A stretch of 33,108 nt of DNA from Candidatus Brockarchaeota archaeon (GTDB taxonomy: Archaea; Thermoproteota; EX4484-205; JAAOZP01). Numbering within the stretch: the stretch's first letter is position 1; each line of letters starts with the position of its first letter. This document shows positions 27,202 through 33,108 of the stretch, piece by piece. The notes beneath the pieces are model-generated. The model made no database searches and was not told the DNA's origin. It was given only the letters and a program-made list of their open reading frames with translations. The stretch is from positions 1 through 33,108 of the forward strand of contig JAFNIT010000013.1 in NCBI GenBank assembly GCA_017601345.1, in the 5' to 3' direction. Made by a program: the position numbers and the translations under genes.

Positions 27202-28442
27202 AAATCGAGGATTATAGACGCGTACAGCCCTGTCTAAACCTGGGAACCCTGGGTCACGTCGACCACGGTAAGACTACTCTTGTACAGGCTATCACTGGCG
27301 TTTGGACTGCTAAACATAGTGACGAGCTGAAGAGGGGTATAACGATAAAGCTTGGCTACGCAAACTTCAGCGTGTTCCATTGTCACAAATGCCCGCCGCC
27401 TTACAACTATACTACGACGCCGAAATGCTCATGTGGCTCTGAAGCTGTCTTCCAGAGGAAGATAAGCTTCGTCGACTCTCCTGGACATGAGATTCTAATG
27501 ACTACAATGCTTAGCGGCGCTGCAGTTATGGATGCTGCAATATTGGTAATAGGTGCTGACGAGGTTTGTCCTCAACCTCAGACTTACGAGCACCTACTTG
27601 CAGCCGAGATAATGGGTATTAAGAAACTCATCGTTGTCCAGAACAAGATAGACATCGTCTCCAGGGAGAGGGCTTTAAAAAACCTGGAGGAGATTAAACA
27701 ATTCCTCTCAGGGACAAGCTTCAAAGATGCCACCATCGTACCAGTGTCTGCGCAACACAAAGTTAACATAGATATTCTACTTTACGTGATCCAGAAGGAA
27801 GTTCCCACACCTGTCTTCGACCTGAATTCTCCCGCCATGATGATGATAATAAGGTCGTTCGACGTGAACAGACCCGGGACAAGGGTTAGGGATATGCGCG
27901 GAGGTGTCATAGGAGGTTCTATAGTTAGGGGTGAGATAAAAGTAGGCGATGAGTTAGAGATACTTCCAGGTCTAAGGGTTAAGAAAGAAGATACTGTCGA
28001 AACAATCCCCTTAATTACTGAAGTTGTTTCAGTGGGCTTTGACAATGTTTTCGTAGACAAGGTTAGAAGCGGGGGGCTGGTTGGAATAGGAACGACGCTA
28101 GACCCTTCTCTGACTAAGAGCGATATGCTAGTAGGCAACTTGGCTGGTAAGCCGGGTACGCTACCGCCCGTTACCAAGAGCATAACTCTGGAATACAGCA
28201 TGTTCGAGAGAGTGGTTGGGGTAAGGGGTATGGTGAAGAACGAGCCCCTGAGGGTTGGGGAAGTTTTGAACGTAAACGTCGGCTCAGCGCTTACGCAGGC
28301 TACTGTGAAAGAAGTCCGGGAAAACAGGATTAGGCTGGACCTTAAAATACCGGTTTGTGCGGAGAAGGGTCAAAGGGTTGCGGTTAGTAGGCTTTTCGAA
28401 AGACGTTGGAGGCTAATTGGCTACGGTGTTATTGTCGATTGA
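27198..28442 (+). CDS. eif2g: Translation initiation factor 2 subunit gamma
   Basis: VQPCLNLGTLGHVDHGKTTLVQAITGVWTAKHSDELKRGITIKLGYA...CHKCPPPYNYTTTPKCSCGSEAVFQRKISFVDSPGHEILMTTMLSGAAVMDAAILVI. Confidence 0.97.
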   Translation: MKIEDYRRVQPCLNLGTLGHVDHGKTTLVQAITGVWTAKHSDELKRGITIKLGYANFSVFHCHKCPPPYNYTTTPKCSCGSEAVFQRKISFVDSPGHEILMTTMLSGAAVMDAAILVIGADEVCPQPQTYEHLLAAEIMGIKKLIVVQNKIDIVSRERALKNLEEIKQFLSGTSFKDATIVPVSAQHKVNIDILLYVIQKEVPTPVFDLNSPAMMMIIRSFDVNRPGTRVRDMRGGVIGGSIVRGEIKVGDELEILPGLRVKKEDTVETIPLITEVVSVGFDNVFVDKVRSGGLVGIGTTLDPSLTKSDMLVGNLAGKPGTLPPVTKSITLEYSMFERVVGVRGMVKNEPLRVGEVLNVNVGSALTQATVKEVRENRIRLDLKIPVCAEKGQRVAVSRLFERRWRLIGYGVIVD

Positions 28443-28837
28443 TCGTCTTACTGGACTCCAGTGCTCTCCTCGCTCCTTTCGAAACGGGCGTTGACTTCAT
28501 AAGGGGTATGGTTGAACTCGTCGGAGGTGATTTAAAGCTGATGCTACCTTTTGAAACCCTGGTTGAACTCAAGATGCTGAGTATGGGTAAGCCAAAAATA
28601 TCTGGAATAGCTAGGCTGGCGTTGGAAGTTGCCAAGTGCATTAAGGTGCTTCCTCCCACGGGGATGATTTGCGACGATGCTCTGGTTTTCCTCGCAAAAA
28701 CTTATAAATCGGCAGTTGCGACAGCCGACAGCGTGTTGCGTAAGAGGCTCAGGACCCTTGCGATACCTGTTTTTTATCCTGCTGGGGAGGGTAGGATCAT
28801 GGGGGCAGGGTTAGGGGAGATGATGAGAACTGTTTAA
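28439..28837 (+). CDS. PIN-domain protein (Fcf1/VapC9-like)
   Basis: TTG start in the aIF2-gamma stop overlap; LIVLLDSSALLAPFETGVDF...DDALVFLAKTYKSAVATADSVLRKRLRTLAIPVFYP; conserved position after aIF2-gamma. Confidence 0.85.
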   Translation: MIVLLDSSALLAPFETGVDFIRGMVELVGGDLKLMLPFETLVELKMLSMGKPKISGIARLALEVAKCIKVLPPTGMICDDALVFLAKTYKSAVATADSVLRKRLRTLAIPVFYPAGEGRIMGAGLGEMMRTV

Positions 28838-29411
28838 GATAGTTGAGATTGAAGATGTCGTCAGGATTCCGCCATCTAGACTCGGCGATCCCGTTAGAGA
28901 AGTTTTCAAAAGCGTTCTGAAAGACAGGTACGAAGGCATGGTCATGGAGGAAATTGGATACATTATTCTCCTCGTAGACTATGAATTTGACCCCGTGGGT
29001 CAGATTTATCCTGGAGATGGCCATAGCTACCACAGGGTAAGGGTTAAAGTGCTCACCTACTGTCCTGAGGTTAATGAAGTTGTTGAGGGCAGGGTTGTCG
29101 AAGTCGAGGAGTTCGGAGTCTTCGTAAGGCTCGTTACCACAGATGCGCTGATGCACGTCTCCCAGATAACCGACGACTATATGGATTACAACAGTTCCCA
29201 AGGCATTCTCATAGGTAGGCAGACCAAGCGCATGATTCAGAAGAACGACTGGGTGAGGGCTAGGATAGCAGCAGTCTCCATAGGTAGAGGCGCTATGACG
29301 GACAAGATAGGCTTGACAGCGAGGCAACCCTTCTTGGGGAAGCCGGAATGGATTGAGGAAGACATTAAGAAGCTGGCGGGTGAGAAGCCTAAGCAGGAGG
29401 CTAAGGCCTGA
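28830..29411 (+). CDS. rpoE1: DNA-directed RNA polymerase subunit E' (Rpb7-like), apparent CTG start
   Basis: The ORF-track ATG at 28938 omits the conserved N-terminus. Upstream frame reads (M)FKIVEIEDVVRIPPSRLGDPVREVFKSVLKDRYEGMVMEEIGYIILLVD..., open back to TGA 28824-28826; SD GGAGATGAT at 28816-28824. Confidence 0.9.
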   Translation: MFKIVEIEDVVRIPPSRLGDPVREVFKSVLKDRYEGMVMEEIGYIILLVDYEFDPVGQIYPGDGHSYHRVRVKVLTYCPEVNEVVEGRVVEVEEFGVFVRLVTTDALMHVSQITDDYMDYNSSQGILIGRQTKRMIQKNDWVRARIAAVSIGRGAMTDKIGLTARQPFLGKPEWIEEDIKKLAGEKPKQEAKA

Positions 29412-29596
29412 TGCCGCTGCGAGCATGCTTAAACTGTAGGATGATAAGCGATTCTTCTAAATGCCCCAATTGCGGGGGCGAGGAGTTTACTCAAGAATGG
29501 ATCGGCGAAGTGTGGGTATTCAATCCTGAGGCCTCTTCGATAGCTAAGCTGATGGGTGCTAGAGTCCCCGGCAGGTATGCGGTGAGGCTTAAATAG
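29411..29596 (+). CDS. spt4: Transcription elongation factor Spt4 (RpoE'')
   Basis: LRACLNCRMISDSSKCPNCGGEEFTQEWIGEVWVFNPEASSIAKLMGARVPGRYAVRLK. Confidence 0.94.
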   Translation: MPLRACLNCRMISDSSKCPNCGGEEFTQEWIGEVWVFNPEASSIAKLMGARVPGRYAVRLK

Positions 29597-30099
29597 TGTC
29601 TTTAAAGGCAACGGAGGAGACGAGAAAGAGAGTCAGAAGCCCCCTAGGAGTCCTGCTTAAAAAGAGGTCCGAAGTAAAGGATTTACTCAATGGTTTTAAA
29701 GGGTTTCTGATATGCGTCGGAGACATCGTGTCGAAGAAACTTATTGAAATGGGTTTCCAACCCGACCTCTGCATAGTAGACGGGAGGACAATGAGACAGC
29801 CCATACCCGTTACCGAACGTTTGAAGGAAAATAGGAAGGTCTTCAAACTCGTAAATCCTCCTGGGACTATTTCCGAAGATTCCTGGGAGGTAATAAAGCA
29901 GGCGGCTTCCTACTCGAAATCAATAGTCATCGTGGATGGTGAAGAAGACTTGCTGGCTCTCGTAGCCGTCAAATCCGCTCCAGATGGTTCTCTAGTGTTA
30001 TACGGCCAGCCTGGGGAAGGGGTTGTGGCGATAAAGGTGGATGAATCATCGCGTAAAATGGTTTCAGAAATACTTGGGACGATGACCAGTAATGTTTAA
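29596..30099 (+). CDS. GTP-dependent dephospho-CoA kinase (DUF359)
   Basis: RSPLGVLLKKRSEVKDLLNGFKGFLICVGDIVSKKLIEMGFQPDLCIVDGRTMRQP...LVNPPGTISEDSWEVI...IVDGEEDLLALVAVKSAPDGSLVLYGQPGEGVV. Confidence 0.9.
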   Translation: MSLKATEETRKRVRSPLGVLLKKRSEVKDLLNGFKGFLICVGDIVSKKLIEMGFQPDLCIVDGRTMRQPIPVTERLKENRKVFKLVNPPGTISEDSWEVIKQAASYSKSIVIVDGEEDLLALVAVKSAPDGSLVLYGQPGEGVVAIKVDESSRKMVSEILGTMTSNV

Positions 30100-30116
30100 A
30101 GCCTGATGTAAACGCC

Positions 30117-30485
30117 TTGAGCCCCGTGGTGGAGATAAGGATAGTGAAGGAGTCGAATAATCCCCTCTTAAGAAGGAGGGAGATACTGTTCGAAGTGCCG
30201 CATCCGGGGAAGCCTACTCCGAGCATAGCTGAAGTCAGGCAGACTATTTCAGCGATGAAAGGAGTTCAGCTTGACACCGTCTACATAGTTAGCTTGAAAA
30301 GCATGACTGGAAGACAATCCTCACGCGGGGAAGCGCATGTCTATTATTCTCCGGAACATGCTGCAATAGAGCCGCTTCACGTCAAGATTGCAAACCTTCC
30401 CCCGGATGAGAAGAAAAAGATGAAAGAGGAGATCAGGAAGAAGAAGATGGAGATGAAAGCTAAGGCTGTTGGTGGGAGGAGATGA
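30117..30485 (+). CDS. rps24e: 30S ribosomal protein eS24
   Basis: [72 protein letters not shown]. Confidence 0.95.
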   Translation: MSPVVEIRIVKESNNPLLRRREILFEVPHPGKPTPSIAEVRQTISAMKGVQLDTVYIVSLKSMTGRQSSRGEAHVYYSPEHAAIEPLHVKIANLPPDEKKKMKEEIRKKKMEMKAKAVGGRR

Positions 30486-30643
30486 AGGACTTGATAAAAT
30501 ATTATGAGGTTGACGTCAGCAAGAAGACCGTTAAGCTAAGGAACAGGAAGTGTCCAAGATGCGGCAAGGTAATGGCGTTCCACAAGGAGGTTAAGCCGAG
30601 GTGGCACTGTGGCTCCTGCGACTACACGGAATTTGTAAGGTGA
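30482..30643 (+). CDS. rps27ae: 30S ribosomal protein eS31 (S27ae, 53 aa)
   Basis: Missing from the ORF track (short); [53 protein letters not shown]. Confidence 0.93.
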   Translation: MKDLIKYYEVDVSKKTVKLRNRKCPRCGKVMAFHKEVKPRWHCGSCDYTEFVR

Positions 30644-30650
30644 GCCCCCC

Positions 30651-31652
30651 GTGGGGGAGCGTTTAACCTGCATAGGCATAGAGTCAACAGCCCACACTTT
30701 TGGAATAGGAATCGTCAAATACCATCCTTTCCAAATACTCTGCGATGTTAGAAGAGTTTACAGGCCTGTTTCAGGGGGGATACATCCAAGCGAGGCTGCT
30801 AGGCATCATATTGAAAAAGCTGTTGAAGCGCTCGAGGAAGCGATGTCTAGGGTTGACTTGAAACAGGTTGATATAGTAGCATTTGCGAGAGGCCCCGGAC
30901 TTGGCCCATGCCTCAGAGTCGGAGCAGCCTTAGCAAGAATGCTCTCCCTAAAGCTTGAGAAACCCTTGGTGGGTGTAAACCATGCTGCTTCTCACATAAA
31001 CATAGCCAGAGCATTGACGAGGGCTATCGATCCCGTTGTACTATACGTTTCAGGAGGCAACACACAGGTAATTTATGCTTCGGAGGGAAAATACGTAATC
31101 CTGGGAGAGACGGAGGATATTGCAGTGGGAAACCTCATAGACGTCTTCGCCAGAAAAGCTGGCCTAGGTTTTCCAGGAGGACCGAAGGTGATGGAGTTAG
31201 CCTCGAAGTCAAGGAGGCTGTTGAAACTACCCTATAGCGTTAAGGGTATGAACGTCTCCTTCTCAGGCATGTTGACAATGCTTGAGGGGCTTGTGGGTAA
31301 AGAGCCGGTTGAAGACCTCTGCTTCTCGCTTCAGGAAACAGCCTTCTCCATGCTAATAGAGGTTTCGGAGAGGGCGATGGCAATGCTCGGAGTTAAAGAA
31401 TTCATCATAGCGGGCGGAGTCGGAGCCAATGCGAGGTTGAGACAGATGGCTGGGAAAATGTGCGAGGAAAGGAATGCTGTTTTTAAAGACTATCCGATTG
31501 AATATTATGCTGACAATGGAGTCATGATAGCGTGGGAGGGAATAATCCAATATATGCTTGGTGAAAAACTGAATGTGGAGGATTCTATGGTAAAGCCTAG
31601 GTGGAGGATTGTCGATGTTAAACCGCCTCCCTCAGGGCTGTACGAGAATTAG
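30651..31652 (+). CDS. kae1: tRNA t6A biosynthesis protein Kae1 (TsaD family)
   Basis: CIGIESTAHTFGIGIV...GGIHPSEAARHHIEKAVEALEEA...ARGPGLGPCLRVGAALARML...GVNHAASHINIARA...YVSGGNTQVI...FIIAGGVGANARLRQM...YYADNGVMIAWEG. Confidence 0.96.
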   Translation: MGERLTCIGIESTAHTFGIGIVKYHPFQILCDVRRVYRPVSGGIHPSEAARHHIEKAVEALEEAMSRVDLKQVDIVAFARGPGLGPCLRVGAALARMLSLKLEKPLVGVNHAASHINIARALTRAIDPVVLYVSGGNTQVIYASEGKYVILGETEDIAVGNLIDVFARKAGLGFPGGPKVMELASKSRRLLKLPYSVKGMNVSFSGMLTMLEGLVGKEPVEDLCFSLQETAFSMLIEVSERAMAMLGVKEFIIAGGVGANARLRQMAGKMCEERNAVFKDYPIEYYADNGVMIAWEGIIQYMLGEKLNVEDSMVKPRWRIVDVKPPPSGLYEN

Positions 31653-32283
31653 AACCCTCTACCAGGGTGCTGAAGCAATAGTAGACTTATGCGAATGGAT
31701 GGGCACTAAGGTAGTTGTTAAGACTAGGATTTCTAAGGGTTATAGGATTAGTGAGCTAGATGATTTTGTGAGAAAGTCAAGGACTGTCAGGGAGGCTTCT
31801 CTCCTCAGCTCGGCTAAGAAAGCTGGAGTTGAAACACCCTTCGTATACCATGTTAACCCCGTTGAGGGATGGATAATAATGAGCTATGTCGAAGGCGAGG
31901 GCCTTAGGAGCCTGCAATATTCAAGCGTCTTTCCCAATCTCGTAAATAGGCTTGGAATGATTGTAGGAAGGCTTCATTCAGCTGGCATAGTACACGGCGA
32001 CTTGACTCCGGCAAACGTGATCCTATCTGGCGATAGGCTCACCCTCATAGACTTCGGCCTAGGAGAATATTCTAACGAGGTTGAGAAAAAAGCTGAAGAC
32101 ATATACACATTGATCTCAAGCCTAACGCCGCTCTCAGATTACGATTCTCTTGTAAAGCTTTTTCTAGAAGGTTACAGGTCCTCAGCCGGAGAATCCGCCA
32201 TCAAAGTCGAGGAGAGGGTTAAAGAAATAGGTAGAAGAGGAAGATATGTGGAGAAAGAGCTTAGACGTCAAACAGAATCATAA
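31609..32283 (+). CDS. bud32: Bud32 / KEOPS kinase
   Basis: YQGAEAIVDLCEWMGTKVVVKTRISKGYRISELDDFVRKSRTVREASLLSSAKKAGVETPFVYHV...GIVHGDLTPANVILSGDRLTLIDFGLGEYS; overlaps the kae1 3' end. Confidence 0.95.
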   Translation: MSMLNRLPQGCTRIRTLYQGAEAIVDLCEWMGTKVVVKTRISKGYRISELDDFVRKSRTVREASLLSSAKKAGVETPFVYHVNPVEGWIIMSYVEGEGLRSLQYSSVFPNLVNRLGMIVGRLHSAGIVHGDLTPANVILSGDRLTLIDFGLGEYSNEVEKKAEDIYTLISSLTPLSDYDSLVKLFLEGYRSSAGESAIKVEERVKEIGRRGRYVEKELRRQTES

Positions 32284-32342
32284 ATTCCATTTTACATTTA
32301 GCATTAAATCCTTTTATTCAGCAAAGGAGAATTGTTAATCTA

Positions 32343-32741
32343 ATGGTTGAGAGAAGTAGGGATTGGATGAAACAGGCAGAAAGAGACCTTGAGAATGCAA
32401 AGTATGAAATGAAAGGCGGTTTTTACGAATGGGCTTGCTTTTTGAGTCAGCAAGCAGCGGAGAAAGCGATAAAAGCAGTTTTCCAAAGGCTTAACATGGA
32501 AGCCTTTGGCCATAGCGTTTACGGGCTCCTCGTCAAACTACCGGAAAAATATACGGTCGGTAGAGAACTATTGGAGAAAGCAATGGAATTGGATAAAGCA
32601 TATATACCAACTAGGTATCCAAACTCGATACCGGAAGGAGCTCCCTTCGAGGTTTACACGGAGGGGGAGGCAAAGAGGCTGATTTCCCATGCTGAAGAGA
32701 TCATCGGATTCTGTAAGGGTATTCTATCCGGAAATAGATAG
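32343..32741 (+). CDS. HEPN-domain protein
   Basis: SRDWMKQAERDLENAKYEMKGGFYEWACFLSQQAAEKAIKAVFQRLN...ELDKAYIPTRYPN...YTEGEAKRLISHAEEIIGFCK. Confidence 0.9.
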   Translation: MVERSRDWMKQAERDLENAKYEMKGGFYEWACFLSQQAAEKAIKAVFQRLNMEAFGHSVYGLLVKLPEKYTVGRELLEKAMELDKAYIPTRYPNSIPEGAPFEVYTEGEAKRLISHAEEIIGFCKGILSGNR

Positions 32742-33060
32742 GGATAGTCTCATCTTAATTCTGAAAGGTGAAATCGAAAAGCTTTCGGAGAGATTACGAG
32801 TAAGAAGTGTGATACTTTTCGGCTCCTACGCTACTGATAGGTATACTCCTGCTAGCGATATCGATTTACTAGTAGTCATTGAAGATGAAGATAAGGAAAA
32901 GGCATATAGCGAGATTTTTAAAAATTTGAAAATAAGCAATCTTCAACTACACCTGTACACATTAAAAGAATATGAGAAAATGAAGGCAAGCGGATCCTTA
33001 TTCATTAAGGAAATAGAGGAAAAAGGAATACCGATTAAAATCAATACCAGAGAAGTTTAA
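32689..33060 (+). CDS. Minimal nucleotidyltransferase (MNT) partner of HEPN
   Basis: RVRSVILFGSYATDRYTPASDIDLLVVIEDED matches the GS...DxD minimal NTase motif; overlaps the HEPN ORF by 53 nt. Confidence 0.9.
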   Translation: MLKRSSDSVRVFYPEIDRDSLILILKGEIEKLSERLRVRSVILFGSYATDRYTPASDIDLLVVIEDEDKEKAYSEIFKNLKISNLQLHLYTLKEYEKMKASGSLFIKEIEEKGIPIKINTREV

Positions 33061-33108
33061 AAAGATACTTCCTATACTCGACAAAACAAACCGAATAAAC
33101 TGAAAACT

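Noticed and set aside
1-33108. CRISPR arrays, transposons or prophage genes
   Set aside because: No repeat-spacer pattern, transposase or integrase signature seen anywhere in the window.

Overview
The window is a compact archaeal (probably Thermoproteota/TACK-like) translation and transcription super-operon. It runs from the C-terminus of uL2 through uS19, uL22, uS3, uL29, Rpp29, uS17, uL14, uL24, eS4, uL5, uS14, uS8, uL6, eL32, eL19, uL18, uS5, uL30, uL15, SecY, EMC3/DUF106, Cmk, eL14 and Cbf5. After a tRNA-Ser come uS13, uS4, an inverted uS11, RpoD, eL18, uL13, uS9, RpoN, uS2, MEMO1, mevalonate kinase, type-2 IPP isomerase, GluRS, eL8 (L7Ae), eS28, eL24, Adk, aIF5B, eS6, aIF2-gamma, a PIN protein, RpoE (Rpb7), Spt4, a DUF359 dephospho-CoA kinase, eS24, eS31 (S27ae), Kae1 and Bud32. 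A HEPN/MNT pair closes the window. Most of it is conserved housekeeping content. The strongest unusual signals are: (1) cbf5 is split by an apparent 13-nt intron at a bulge-helix-loop motif, and only removal of those 13 nt recreates the catalytic Asp codon; (2) eL24 and RpoE have no in-frame ATG/GTG/TTG start, and both have a strong Shine-Dalgarno exactly 5 nt before a near-cognate codon (ACG and CTG); (3) tRNA-Ser carries an 11-nt intron whose splice register decides GGA versus UGA; (4) two minus-strand genes interrupt uL2-uS19-uL22, one a frameshifted HhH-like gene; (5) uS11 is inverted in place; (6) RpoD lacks the ferredoxin-like domain. All calls come from reading the sequence and recalling protein families. 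No database search was run.
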